From contig JAACJP010000005.1 in assembly GCA_013368375.1 (NCBI GenBank), positions 310,001 to 374,000 of the forward strand: a stretch of 64,000 bases of DNA, given 5' to 3'. Numbering within the stretch: the first letter of the stretch is position 1; every line of letters begins with the position of its first letter. This stretch comes from Tricholomella constricta (lineage: Eukaryota; Basidiomycota; Agaricomycetes; Agaricales; Lyophyllaceae). A program made the translations under genes and the position numbers. Shown in pieces: positions 12,463 through 24,523 of this stretch. The notes under the pieces were generated by a model. That model was not told the DNA's origin. It saw only the letters and a list, made by a program, of their open reading frames with translations, and did no database searches.

Positions 12463-14522
12463 ATGCCTGACGCCTTCTTCACGTCCTCTAAACCTCGCAA
12501 ACGCAAACGCGTAGACTCTGGCGGCAAAGGAGCCTCGTCCGGGAGCAGCACAACATTCACGCGCAAAGGACCGCCGTCCCAGCGTTTCACAAAACATGGC
12601 TCGACGAAAGTGAACGGCGTTCAGAAGAAAAAGGGCCGCGCAGCGGATGAGGAGCTATCTGACCAGACGGATGAAGGAGAGGGTGGGATTGACGATATGG
12701 ATTTGAGGGGAGATTTGGGCGAGGACCTTGGTGAGAGTGGGGAAGAGGACGAAGACGAAACGCCGGCACAGAAGCGGCTACGTTTGGCCAAATTATATCT
12801 GGAGAGCGTCAAGGAGGGGCTAGGTGAGCTCTTTATGTCATTCGGCGATGATCAAAAGACCTTATATAATGTCAGCGGAAGGAGAGTTCGACGCAGCTGA
12901 GATCGACAAGGAACTCATATCCGCCCGACTAAAACAAGATGTACTGGAGCATTCGGGCAAAGTTCATCTGTTCATTGCAGACTCGGTACGTCTTCACCGT
13001 CGTTAAGTCCTCTAAAAACTACATAGACTGACCTTGTCTCGCCAGTTTGATTTTACACAACCTCAGACGAAGGTCTTGCGAACCCGTGGGCACCGATTCT
13101 CTGTGACTTCAGCGGTTGCTTCAGAATCCGGAAAACATCTATTTACCTCTGGAAAAGAGGGATCAATCATCAAATGGGACCTCTCGACGGGTAAACAGCT
13201 AGCGACGTTCCACAAAATTCGCCCACCAAGCTCTAATGAGAAGGGAAAGGGCAAAGCTTTGCTTGACCTCAGTCTCAAAGGGCACACCGACGAAGTGCTC
13301 AGTCTAGCCTTGAGCGGCGATGGGCAGTACCTCGCGAGTGCTGGGAGGGACCGAAAGCTGGTGGTATGGGACGCGGAGAAGGGCGAGTGGATCAAGGCGT
13401 TTGGAGGGAACCTTGGTCACAAGGATATCATTTCCGTATGTTATAAGCTTTTTTGCCCTCATCTCCGACTTAACGTCCTCTAGGCGCTATCCTTCCGTAA
13501 AGGAACACATCAACTATATACTGGCTCCTTCGATCGTACGCTAAAAGTCTACGACCTGTCCCCTTCGGTCATGGGATACGTCGAAACACTATTCGGTCAC
13601 CAGGATCATGTGCTATCGCTCGATTCGCTTCACGGAGAGACTTGCGTGAGTGTGGGCGCCCGTGATAAGACGGTTCGATATTGGAAAATTGTGGAGGAGA
13701 GTCAGTTGGTGTTTCGTGGTGGAGGGCGCAGTCGAGTCCGAGAGGTCCTCGAAGGAGGTTTGCGGGGTGATGACGAGGGAGACGATCCAGATGACCAAAT
13801 GGACGGGACGGAAAGGGCCAAGGAGAAAGAGATTGCGACAAAAAATTTCATCGAAGGAAGCATCGAATGCGTGGCGATGGTCGATGAGACGACCTTTGTT
13901 AGTGGTGGCGACAGCGGGTATGTCCGAATATATTTCGATAAGATTTCCAATAACACCCATTACAGTTCAATCTGTCTGTGGACGACGCAAAAGAAAAAGC
14001 CAATATTTACGCAACCCCTCGCCCATGGCTTCAATGAAGCAGCAAGTGAGACCGAGGGTGTAATCAAGACCCCTCGGTGGATAACGTCACTTGCGAGTTT
14101 GCGGTTCTCCGATGTGATAGTTTCTGGTGAGATTTATCCGAGCACCGTATCCACTATTCCTTTACACTCCCTCAGGCTCATGGGAAGGCAACATCCGAAT
14201 ATGGAAGCTTGACGCAAAGCTCAAGTCGTTCACTCTTGTCGGAACCGTCCCAGCGCCAGGCGTCGTTAACTCTCTTCAACTCTTACTCCCTCCGAAAGAC
14301 TTTTTCGAGCGTTCCTCGTGGATATCCTCAAAAGGTTCAATGGGTGAGGATCCTACTCAAGAAGACTCGATCGTGCCAACACAAAATAAAGGAGGTATTC
14401 AATCAATACTCCTTGTCGCTGGCCTGGGTCAGGAACATCGTCTAGGAAGGTGGTTGAAAGTGAAGGAGGGCGCCGTCAACGGCGCGATTGTAGTAGCTAT
14501 GTCACCACGGACGTTGTCATAA
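12463..14522 (+). CDS. RRP9: U3 snoRNP WD40 protein Rrp9 (U3-55K)
   Basis: This nucleolar WD-repeat protein binds the box C'/D-B/C part of U3 snoRNA and works in pre-18S rRNA processing. The N terminus is basic (KPRKRKRVDS), then strongly acidic (GESGEEDEDETPAQKRLRLAKLYLESVK), as in Rrp9 proteins. Seven-bladed propeller repeats follow: GHRFSVTSAVASESGKHLFTS, GHTDEVLSLALSGDGQYLAS with DRKLVVWD, FDRTLKVYDL, GHQDHVLSLDSL with DKTVRYWKI, SGGDSGSICLWT and GSWEGNIRIWKL. Short introns interrupt the gene near 12822, 12987, 13436, 13917 and 14126. The C terminus ends HRLGRWLKVKEGAVNGAIV, which matches the family's terminal motif. The stop is followed by about 350 bp before the caspase-like gene on the same strand. 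Confidence 0.9.
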
Positions 14523-14878
14523 TTACTGGGGTTACGTATCGGCGTTACTCTTTCGGTGACCATCATGAACAAGAAATCATCTCGACGCGACAAATGGCTG
14601 GGCGACGGCTGTCATGGTTTCGGTTTGCAACATTACAGGCTTTTTGCAGCGGCTCGACGAGAGTTGTGAGTAATTTGGTCTTCCACATTCTGTCCAACGT
14701 CCACAGCTCTGCGTTTTCGGCTTCCGATTATCATCTGCATCAACTTGTACCACGCTACTTAATATTATCCGAAAACAAACATACCTGCTATCTTGAAGTT
14801 CGAAACCAAGGATGGCTGATTACTATGAGGCCATGTAATTTCGCCTGTCATTTGCGTTGTAGGTTTGTGCTAAGCGTA

Positions 14879-17204
14879 ATGATCAGTTCTCCGACCTCTC
14901 CTACATCGCCATCGTCGAGGTTAGCGTTTACCTCAGTAATTTATTCCTTCTCTCAAAGGTGTTTTCCAGCGGAATATTCGACGATTCTCTCCCCAAGATC
15001 TTCGCCCTCGTCATAGGGATCAACAGCTACTCCTCACCAGAATTTGGCGATTTGACAGCTGCAGTAGGAGACGCAGACAGGTTCGAGGACTTCCTTCGCG
15101 ACAAGCTCGACGTCTCAGAGAGCAACATCATGAATCTGCGAGACGAGCAGGCCACGAGGGCGGCAATAATCGAGGCTTTCATTGCGTTGCGCGATGATCC
15201 CAGGATCGTCAAAGACAACGCAGCGATCATCATTTATTTTGCAGGACATGGCGCTTGTGTCAGCAAGCCCAAGGAATGGGCAGACTGGGTGACGGCCAGT
15301 GGCGAGATTGAGGTGATGTGTCCATCGGACATGGATGCGCAAGCTTCCAGTGAGGAAGAGCCTGTGCTGGGAATACCCGATCGCACGATCTCTGTTCTGC
15401 TGAACCATATATCTGAGCTCAAGGGAAACAACATCGTATGTCACTTCATCAATTATGATACCGCCGAGGTTGCTGATCTCTCGTCGTTAGACCCTTATCC
15501 TGGATTGCTGCAGCTCTGGTGGCCTGAATCGCCAAGGCGCTGCTTTCGGGCCCACAAGCGAAGGTTACGTCCCAAGGCAGGTGTTCAACGCCCCAAGTAT
15601 CCCTTCGAACTGCGATGAGAAGATCCCTTCCAAGGACTCTGCACGGGGTATCAGTGTAGCTGTCGGATTCTCAGGCAAGCACCACGCGTCTCATGTACTC
15701 CTTGCTGCCTGTGGACGTGAGCAGGTAGCGTACGAGGATCCCCGCACCAACAGCGGCATCTTCACGACCAGTCTTCTAAGAACCCTGTCGGCTTTGAAAG
15801 TCGATGACTTGACCTACACAGCATTAATGCACCGCATGGCCATGCCTAAATGGTGCGTGGAAGTTCAATGTCGTCATGTATGGAAAGCTCAGCTATGATC
15901 AGGCAAACACCACATTGCGAAGGTCAATATGTCAACAGACGCTTATTCAATAAACGCGCTCTGGGCGCCGATGGTTCTTTTATTCTGGGTCAACTCGAAA
16001 AGAACGAGGACGGTTCCATTCGCTATGTATTGCACGCAGGCGCCGCGCAGGGAATCACTGAAGGCACAACCTTCAGTGTTCATGCTTCAAACCTCATTTC
16101 CGATGCTAAGCATTCCAACCCCTCGATTGGGACGTTCATAACTACAGACATTGGAGCATTCAAATCGTATATCTGCTTCCCGCCAAATGCGCCTGCCTTC
16201 TCGGTACCGCGTCTGTTCTATTGCAAACTCACTCAGCGCGGCACAGAGATAATCAAACTATACTGCGAGGACAGGCAATGGCTCGAATCTGTCTTCACAG
16301 TAGAAGTTTGCCAGGTTCTCTCTGTGTTGCTCGTCGACACACCGGCTGCATCGTCCTTGCACCTCACGCTTGTCGAGGGGGAGGTGCACTTCTCAAGGAA
16401 CGACCCAATGTCCACGCCATGGATCGGGTTCAAAATTCCACACACAGTGGATCAAAATAATGTGGAACTTCTCCGTGAGGTAGTGCGGCGCGCGATGCAC
16501 TTCAATCACCAGCTGACGCGTACGGCGCCCGACGACTTCAAGAATGTGTGGATGGAGCTAAGGGAGCTCGAGTCAAAGTACAGTGTTGACTATGACAGCA
16601 CGTTGACCCCCATTGGACCGAACCTCATCGAGAATGAGCCTGCGGGAGTTGTAGTGGATGAAAATGCGCGGCTTGGGATGACGATCCACAATCGCACTGA
16701 CCTTCCACTGTACCCCTACCTCTTCTACTTTGATCCATCCGACCTTCTTATAAGTGCGTCGCATTTCACATTAATATGCTCAACTCCAGATGAGTACTGA
16801 ACTGCTCATTTACAGTTGAATGGTATACGCCGCCTTTCGGTGCGGGCCAAGGACGCCTTACGACCGATGTCGACGCCCCGCTTCCTCCTCGCGGAAGCCT
16901 TGCCATCGGATATGGAGACGGAGGAGTCTCTCCATGGCAGTTCCTTTTGCGTGACGGCGAAGACATCGATGTGGGATTCTTCAAGTTGTTTCTGACAACG
17001 TCCCCTGCGGACTTCTCGAGCGTAACGCAAGAGTCGCCTTTCGAAGAGAATATTTCACGATTGGGTAGGCCCAAGGCGGCTCAGCTTCCGGAGGCGGAGA
17101 GGTGGGGCGCAATGCTTTCGACGGTCGTGCAAGTGAGATATAGAACACAGCTACCGCTACCAGATGTTATAAGTGGGCAACGAAAGGTTGCCCCTCAAGA
17201 GTAA
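14879..17204 (+). CDS. caspase-domain (peptidase C14 family) protein
   Basis: This is a cysteine protease of the caspase/metacaspase fold. I chose the ATG at 14879 because splicing at its GT (14920) to the acceptor ending TTTTCCAG gives a continuous frame into FDDSLPKIFALVIGINSY, the first strand of the p20 domain. The catalytic His lies in IIIYFAGHGA. The catalytic Cys lies in TLILDCCSSGGLNRQG, reached after an intron at about 15436-15490, so both catalytic residues are intact. VLLAACGREQVAYE and QTPHCEG are further fold motifs. After the protease domain (about residues 20-330) comes a tail of roughly 400 residues with no motif I recognise, ending VAPQE. Similar caspase-domain genes are common in large agaricomycete families. 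The biological role, such as cell death or non-self response, is not evident here. Confidence 0.85.
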
Positions 17205-17741
17205 CGCAGAGGTGATCGCGACTGTGATGAGTCTTCGACGAATCAACATGTACTGAGCGTCCGCCAGAGTATCAAGCTTGGTTCTCGCCGCACAGTAAGT
17301 AGAATATGAAATGGTGCGACTCTTGTTAGCGAGGTGCTGAACGCTTTGCGCAGTGCCACCATCTCCTCGGCAAATTCCGCCGGCAAACGCATTTTGACGC
17401 CACGAGCAGGACAACACAAGATCACATCTTCCTTCAACAGCTTCTAACCTGATATATCGCATATGTAAGTCGTATCGTAATGTTTGACGTCAACAACAAC
17501 TGCCCATAGCTAGGTTTTGCAGCGTTTAGACTAAAAAACGTAACGTGGACTCGGAGCGTCTCTGCGGCAACTGCGGCAACTACAGCTTCGCCGCAACTTG
17601 CGGCGAAGGTGTCAGCCGCGTGTCCATAGATGTAAATTAGAATAGGTAGCAGTCTAGCGCTTGTCCTCCTTTTTTCTCAACTTGTCTTCCTTGTTGAAAG
17701 CCTCCAGCCGAACCTTCAATCTGCTCCCCGCTAAGGTATCG
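17205..17741. other. intergenic stretch between caspase-like and P450 genes
   Basis: On the minus strand at 17243-17437 a 64-codon frame (KEDVILCCPARGVKMRLP..EFAEEMVALRKAF) looks protein-like but has no partner exons and no known family. It may be the remnant of a lost gene. Confidence 0.35.
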
Positions 17742-19956
17742 ATGCCGATTCCAACAATTGATTTTTTCAATCCTTCACTCGCTGGCTACTGTATCTTCAT
17801 CGCGATCTTCTTCTTGACCTTTTACTGGCACCATTGCCCGCAATGCATGGTACCGCTTCCCCCTGGACCAAGGCCGATGCCTTTCATAGGAAATCTAAAG
17901 GACATGACGACTAAAGAACTTTGGTTACGCGCCACTGAATGGGCCACGCAATTCGGTATTTGCCCATCAGATCCTTGATCGTGGTTATAACTCTTTCACT
18001 GAAATTATATACATTATCAGGCGACGTCTGCTACGTGCACGTGTTTGGGCAAGGAATTGTGTTTCTCAACAGTGCCGATGTTGCGTTCGAATTGCTCGAG
18101 AAGCGAGGTGCAATCTACTCTGACAAACCTCATTTGATAATGGTCGGCGAACTGTAAGTATACGTTTCCCATGCCATACCCCCTACGGAATCAGAACTCA
18201 TAGTGTGCTTTGCATAGCTGTGGCTGCAAGGACATGGTGTGCTTTTCTCCACTGCTCGCCGGCTTTTTTTCCTGAGGTGTGACTTCTTTTAGCTGCCGTT
18301 CCTCAGCTACGGTGACGCGTTTAAACGCCGTCGCAAGCTCATGCAGCAGGCGCTCGGGTCTCGAAATATCCCCAATTACTATGTTTTCCTCGAGCACGAG
18401 ACGCGCTCATTCATCAAAGACCTTCTTGACGATCCTTCCAATTACATCCGAAGCATCCGTCGATACGCCGGCGGCCTCACGCTATCTGTCATTTACGGGC
18501 ATAAGGTCGTCTCCAGGGACGATGAATTTCTGATTCTAGCTGAGGAAAGCATGAACCTTTTGGCCAACAAGCTGGCACCGGGCCCAGGAATATGGCCGGT
18601 TGATATTTTTCCTTTCCTTAGGTATCTTCCTTCTTGGTTTCCTGGCGCTGCATTCAAACAAAGTGCCCGCGAATGGAAAATGAAGATCCATGAATTCGTG
18701 GAAAAACCATACGCGCACGCCCTGAAGCGAATAGTGAGTTCGCTTCGCTATGCTAACCCTTTGACTGAAAGTACCTTCGCTGCAGGAGAATGGAGACATC
18801 CTCCCGTCCTTTCTGTCTACTATTTTAGGACAAAAGCTCGACCTCTCAAAGGAGGCTGAGAACGATGTAAAATGGGCGGCCAACTCGATGTACGCTGCGA
18901 GCGCAGACACGGTAACTTCGGCTCTATCTACTGTGGAGGTATCGCTGACGGGAATCCCAGACGATTTCCACTGTCTGTAATTTCTTCCTTGCCATGATCT
19001 ATAACCCAGACGTCCTGGCGAAGGCTCAGCAAGAACTCGACGAGGTCATAGGCTCAGAGCGCTTGCCGATGTTCAGCGACAGGGCTTCATTGCCGTACAG
19101 TGCGCGAGGTTTGTCTTACGCTCTGGGCACCATTCTGATCTCCTCGAGCTTATAGTCGAATGCGTCCTCAACGAAACCTGGCGCTGGGGGTGCCCCGTTC
19201 CGCTGAGTAAATATCTGATGGCTCCAACCTTCACAAGCCTTTCTGACGGACTGACAGATCTACCACATTCCCTGCGAGAGGAAGATGTTTTCCGCGGCAT
19301 GCGAATTCCGAAGGGATCCCTGGTGACTTAAATTCCACATTGTATCCGCATCATGCAATAATCTAACTCGAGCATACAGGTTATCGCAAACATATGGTGA
19401 ATCCCCGTCACCGACTGGCCATGCCTGGGCGGACTAATTTATATATCGCTCCGTGCAGGGCCATGCTCCGCGATGAATCTCTATACCCAGCCGCCTCAGA
19501 ATTCCGCCCAGAGCGTTTTGCAAAGGAGCACAACTACTCGGCAGAGACGAGGAGGAAAATGGATCCTCGGAACTGCATCTTCGGGTTCGGGCGGAGGTAT
19601 CATTCATACATTGCCCTGCAGCGCCCTTGCCGCAAATTCCATTCATTGACATCCCTCTCACAGGAGGTGTCCCGGCGCCGACTTGGTTGAATCCTCCATA
19701 TGGCTTCTCATTGCCACAATAATTGCAATGCTCGATATCTCCAAGGCACACGACGCAGACGGAGAGGTGATTGAACCGGTCGTTGATTATGATAACCTCG
19801 TGTTCAGGTGAGTTCCCGCTCGCTGCGCTCATTTCGGTTTTGAATGTGGAGAATTGCTTTAGGACGCCGGCTCCGTTTGAGTTCAGCGTGGCGTTGCGTC
19901 CCGGGAGAGCTGCGCTGAATTATCGAAAACATGTCATTGAGAGATGGTGTATGTAG
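17742..19956 (+). CDS. cytochrome P450 monooxygenase
   Basis: This is an ER-anchored haem-thiolate monooxygenase. The ATG at 17742 precedes a membrane anchor (GYCIFIAIFFLTFYWHH) and the proline hinge LPPGPRPMPFIGNL. About ten short introns must be removed. After joining, the I-helix region reads AASADTTISTVCNFFLAMI, the K-helix ExxR is NETWRW, the PERF-like segment is FRPERF, and the haem-binding loop is IFGFGRRCPGADL, whose Cys ligand is created at the exon join near 19595/19670. The protein ends RKHVIERWCM. The layout fits agaricomycete P450s often annotated as O-methylsterigmatocystin oxidoreductase-like, but substrate cannot be inferred. No P450 reductase, synthase or transporter lies beside it, so it does not look like part of a metabolite cluster. 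The frame appears intact. Confidence 0.88.
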
Positions 19957-20343
19957 GAGATTGGGAGTCGGTACAATACGGTGTCAAGTTTTATCGGTAA
20001 TACTGCGAAGAAGTAATAAAACATATGTCCGTTTGGGATTCATAGTGATCATGAGCACTTCCTCTAGTGAGGGAGCCAAGTAGATATCATTGCCATTGCG
20101 GAACCACGTGGTGGCGGCGTAGCTTGGCGGTGGCATTTAGTATTTTCCTTAACAGTATTTATCGATAGAAAACTCGCACAATGCAATCAATCTATGTACC
20201 TACTCCATTGCCATCACACGACCTGCTGGATTAACCCCATTTCACACCTTTGACCTGGCCGAAACCATCAAAAGACCGTTCCTCCTCTTCCGCAGTGCTA
20301 CTGTAGATATGTGGCGCAAACGGTTTCAAGGAACAAAAAGACC

Positions 20344-20454
20344 TGATGAGAGTGGGATTCGAACCCACGCCTCCGGAGAGACCAGATATACTGGACGACT
20401 GACGTCCTGGTCCTTTCCTTAGTCTGGCGCCTTAGACCGCTCGGCCATCTCACC
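20344..20454 (-). tRNA. tRNA-Leu (AAG) with intron
   Basis: The minus strand begins GGTGAGATGGCCGAGCGG, typical of tRNA-Leu, with acceptor stem GGTGAGA pairing to TCTCATC. The anticodon stem CCAGA/TCTGG encloses CTAAGG, giving anticodon AAG. An intron of about 28 nt lies after the anticodon. A long variable arm precedes the T-arm GGGTTCGAATCCC. Confidence 0.92.
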
Positions 20455-20654
20455 ACTGGCCAGACGCCTTGGCACGCAAAACTCCTTTACTCTTCAGGCA
20501 TGCAGTGTCATTTTTTGATTTCACGACTCTTGCGTCACGATAGTTGACAGTTTGCTTATCAAAAAATCCGTTGAGACCCCTAGTACCCTATGTACAGCTA
20601 CATACGATTGCAACCCTTCTCGTTCCTAAAAGAAAGGAGAAAAGAGCGAAATAA

Positions 20655-20761
20655 TGATGAGAATGGGATTCGAACCCACGCCTCCGAAGAGACCAGATAA
20701 CATGGACAACAAATGTCCTGGTTCCTTAGTCTGGCGCCTTAGACCGCTCGGCCATCTCACC
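20655..20761 (-). tRNA. tRNA-Leu (AAG) with intron, second copy
   Basis: The exon sequence is nearly identical to the tRNA-Leu copy 200 bp away, with the same anticodon AAG. The intron differs in sequence and is a few bases shorter. The variable arm differs by one base, and a compensating change in the acceptor-side T-stem is visible. The two copies are in the same orientation. Confidence 0.92.
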
Positions 20762-21242
20762 ATGTGCTTTCGTTGGAAAGCGCTACACACAGGCCAGGAG
20801 GATCTGACCGTGTAACTTTTAAGGGGCGAATCAACTTGAAAATTCGAGGACGAACGAGGAGACGAAAGAAAAGAAAAAGACTTTTTAAAGAACTTTCGGT
20901 CTTCGATATGAATACGTAACTTGAGCTTGTCGAGCAGATAATTACAAGAACAATCGCCAAGCAAAGCGCTCGCACCTTTGAAAGCGGTCAGAGAAAAATC
21001 AACGATTCTCAGCCCACCTCAGTCTGTCCAAGTCACGATGAGGAGTCGACCATTTGCCATAAGATGTACCAGTACTCCAAAGGGCGTGCTCTTGGCTATC
21101 ACACCACGTATTCCCCCAGCATATATATCATCATGGCCTCCCTCCCCAGTAATAGTCGCGATAGCGTCTGTGGCGCAACAAAGGCATTGCCCCCCCCAAA
21201 ACACGAGCTCACATGGACATAACACGGAGGGTGGAATACATC

Positions 21243-21326
21243 TGCCCTGTGGCTTAGTTGGTTACGGCGTCCGACTGTTAACACTCTCCAATCGGAAGAT
21301 CGAGAGTTCAAGTCTCTCCGGGGCAG
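21243..21326 (+). tRNA. tRNA-Asn (GTT) with short intron
   Basis: Acceptor stem TGCCCTG pairs with CGGGGCA. The D-arm is GGCTTAGTTGGTT. Anticodon stem TCCGA/TCGGA encloses CTGTTAA, giving anticodon GTT. An intron of about 10 nt follows, and the T-arm contains GAGAGTTCAAGTCTCTC. Confidence 0.92.
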
Positions 21327-21598
21327 TACTTTTTTGTGCTTCTGTTTTTTTGTTCTTTGTTTTACCTGGGGCCCGCCATCCCATGGTGCTCTCGCATTTA
21401 ACAAACATTCTCCAAAGTTCCATGTACATACAGACTACAGCGCTAGCCCCGGCCCTTCATCTAAGTACAAGCAAGGGATGGGATACAAACACAAGAAGAA
21501 CGTTGCAGTAATACAGAAAGCGATAAAAAGTACAGAAAACCACGCATACAAACAAACAAATTCACGTCTCGACTCATAGCCAGAATATCCATCCAAGT

Positions 21599-22695
21599 CT
21601 AACCCTCTAGCAGCCTGACAATACCAAACGCCGCGCCAGCCGCAACGCCACCCACGAGCAGCGTGCTGACCGCGCCCCAGACGTAGCCAGCGGGACCGAC
21701 GCCGGCACCCGTAACGTGGGCCTTGACGGCGCCGAATATGAGGAGGATGATGCCCGTGACGACGGACGAGTAGATGAGCGCGACGTGTGAGCTGGGGATA
21801 AAGAAGTACGGAAAGAGGGGGATGAGCCCGCCCACGAGGTACCCCATGCCGATATTAAACGCCGAAATGTACAGCCGTTTATCCGGGATCTCCTCTGATC
21901 CCCACAAACACGCACCACACAACTCATCAGCAACGGAACACCAACTGAACAAAGGCCAAGCGCAAGCACGTACCGAGCCCGAGCCCAAACTTGAGCAGGA
22001 AGGCAGTAAGCCCAACCTCTTTGCTCCACCTCAAACCCGCACTTTCCTCATCCGCACTCGACGCATACCCATTCCCATTCTCACCATGCGCCTCGACCTC
22101 GACGTTGCGCAAACACCGCGCAACAGCCGCACACGTCTGCTCGTCCACCCCAATCGGCGCCAGCACATCCGCCACCTCGCGCTCCATCTCCCCGTCGCAG
22201 CTGCGCACGACACGAAAGGCGGTCTGCTGCCTCAGGTAGCGGTAATGGTCCCGTTCAGACTGGGATGAGAGGAACCCGCCGATGCCCATCGAGATCGCAC
22301 CGGCGATGAGCTCGGCGACGCCGCCGAGGATGACAAATTTCGACTCGCCCAGCGAGGAGAGGCCTGCTGACAATGCGAAGGGGACGGTCAGCCCGTCCGA
22401 CAGGCCGATTACACTGCGTGGTTAAAAGAAATGGTGAGTGGGGAACGACGACGGTGCCAACGGCTGGAACGTACACATCGCGCACGACGTCGGGGTCGAT
22501 GAGTGTCCGCTCGTCGACTTTGAGTTCCTTGCAGCAGACACCGTCTTCGTGGTTGGGGCGGGCACATTTTGCGGCCAAGGGGGCGTTGACACCGGATCGA
22601 GAGACATTGATAGGCCACACGGGAGGCTTTGGGGGTTTTGAAGTGGAATTGCGGGCGGGGAGGGGGACGGAAGGGGGTTGGGAGTTGGAGGACAT
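21599..22695 (-). CDS. CCC1: vacuolar iron/manganese transporter, CCC1/VIT1 family
   Basis: This vacuolar membrane transporter moves Fe2+ (and Mn2+) into the vacuole. Three exons join: an N-terminal soluble leader ending DERTLIDPDVVRD, a middle exon starting VIGLSDGLTVPFALSAGLSSLG, and a last exon starting EEIPDKRLYISAFNIGMGYLVGG. VIGLSDGLTVPFALSAG is the first transmembrane helix of the family with its metal-translocation Asp. GGVAELIAGAISMGIGGFLSSQSERDHYRY is the second helix plus the start of the cytosolic metal-binding domain. Three further helices follow (YLVGGLIPLFPYFF, ALIYSSVVTGIILLIFGAVKA, VSTLLVGGVAAGAAFGIVRLLEG), giving the usual five. It lies between two tRNA-Asn genes. In other fungi this gene responds to iron status; nothing in the sequence here proves that. 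Confidence 0.92.
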
Positions 22696-22936
22696 GGTGG
22701 TGGCGGTGGTGGTTCAAGCTGAATCGCAATGGCCTATGTGCATTCTCCGTTTTGTCATTCTGGAAAAACTGTGGCAACGCTATGGATTTGTGTGACGCAA
22801 GCCGCACAAGCACATGACTTTGCCGCCCAATGATCGGTGCCTGATTGGAGAAGCTTCCGGAAATGGCTGCCGGTCGTTATTTGGACTTACCTCCGGGTTC
22901 GTCGTTGTAAAAAGGCGAAGCGGAATCGCTTGTTTA

Positions 22937-23019
22937 CTGTCCCAGAGAGACTTGAACTCTCGATCTTCCGATTGGAGAGTATAACAGTCGGACGCCGTAA
23001 CCAACTAAGCCATGGGACA
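22937..23019 (-). tRNA. tRNA-Asn (GTT) with short intron, second copy
   Basis: Acceptor stem TGTCCCA pairs with TGGGACA. The D-arm, anticodon stem (TCCGA/TCGGA) and T-arm match the tRNA-Asn gene at 21243-21326, which is on the other strand. The intron starts TATACTCTCC where the first copy has CACTCTCC. Confidence 0.92.
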
Positions 23020-24523
23020 CTTGTTGAATTTACGGTCATAGGAGTGTTATGATGCCTCGCCATGCAGTACCATGCTTGTGCTTCGAGAAGACGGGGATCA
23101 CAGAAGGTCCGTACATGCGTGTGTGTATACTCAAACGCTGTCTAACCCTGGTCTTACCGCCATCCTTTTCACTGAAAAGTAAAGCAAGACGCTGTGGTCA
23201 CTACAAGGCTGGCGAAAGCAATTGAACCTAGTCAACAACTGTGTGTTCAGGCCCCACAAGGCGCCGGCACAGCCAACGAGGCGTTTTTGCCTTGCTTCGC
23301 GAACTAGATCGATAACAAAGGAACTGGACGCGGTGTGCGTACGTCAGGCATCTTATTCACCTCGACGCCAAGGATGATCGATCGACTTCTATCTGATATC
23401 AGCTCGTTCTCGGCAATAGATCTGCTGCTGACTGGGAACTGGGTGACCCACTCCGAACCCGACTCGACGCGACGCTTCGCCAGCGTTTTTTCCAAATCCA
23501 TCGAATCGCTGAGTGTGAGTGAGCCCCGAAGCCTTCATTTCAGCACGGTAGATTCGTTAACAATCGTCAATGAAGATCACGTCGAATTCCATCCTTGTCC
23601 ACTTGCAAGTTACTCCAGTATTGCCAACGATCTCGCCCGTATGGATCGACCACCTAGCCTGCCCCTAAAGCTTAATTGAATGCTTCCAAAGCCTCCAACC
23701 ACATGTACTTCGCGCACGTGCCCGTTGAGGTTGCAAGGAGCCCAACGCCTACAGTAGGAGGCAGTAGAGAGGATCCAGCAGCGTGCAAGAGGAGGGGGGG
23801 GGAGAGTGGCGTCAGGAAAGCTATGCGCAAACAGAGATGCAGCCAGCAGCGACGCAACATTCTTTGGGGAACATCAGAGTTCAAGCATTATACGCTCCAT
23901 GCAGACTCCAAAGGCGGAGTCTTCATGGGCCGTTACGGGCTTTGGCGTCAGGGCTTTGGCGTCGGCGAGGGCGAGGGCGAGGGCGAGGGGGGCGGCCTTT
24001 GCGGTGTACAAGTTAGAATGTGGGGAAGTCAAGATGGGTTGTGCTGGGTGATGGCATTAGTTGGTGGACAGGCCACGTTGTGGGTGATAGTTGTTATCGC
24101 CGACACTGTCCATCATCACAGCTGGAAGTGCAGCGGAGAAAAGCTCACCTTTCTGCAGTGCCTGTAGCGGCGGGCGTTTTAGGGCGGGCATAGACCCGGT
24201 CCTGGGCGTCTTGCACGCGTGACCACTTTTATTGGCGCGACTGGGATGCGTTCAGTTTAGCACCACTCAGAGACTGTCCAGTGCTGTAAGGTATTCAAAT
24301 CAGGAGTCTGCTCCCAATTTATATTTGGACCTATCACATCAATGGCTTTTAATCGACCCGGGAGGGGACAGTGGGTCAACTGTCGTAACATACATACACA
24401 TTGAAACGACGGCTCAGCGCTCATGGGTAGAATGCCTTCCTTGCTCAAGTGCAGCTCCAGGACGACATCGTGATTCGCGTGGTGTTTGTCACAATACAAG
24501 TACAAATGATTATCCTTCTCTCC
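23020..24523. other. intergenic stretch between tRNA-Asn and the Hikeshi gene
   Basis: Open frames on the plus strand at 23335-23679 and 23676-24167 show no family signature. The second contains a (GGCGAG)n microsatellite near 23963-23993 that creates a Gly-Glu run. I see nothing that supports a gene. Confidence 0.4.

Noticed and set aside
17742..19956. Secondary-metabolite cluster around the P450
   Set aside because: No synthase, transferase, transporter or dedicated regulator lies next to it. Neighbours are a caspase-like gene and tRNAs.
5572..22695. Copper sensor and iron transporter as one metal-homeostasis cluster
   Set aside because: They are 14 kb apart with unrelated housekeeping genes between them, so co-location is probably chance.
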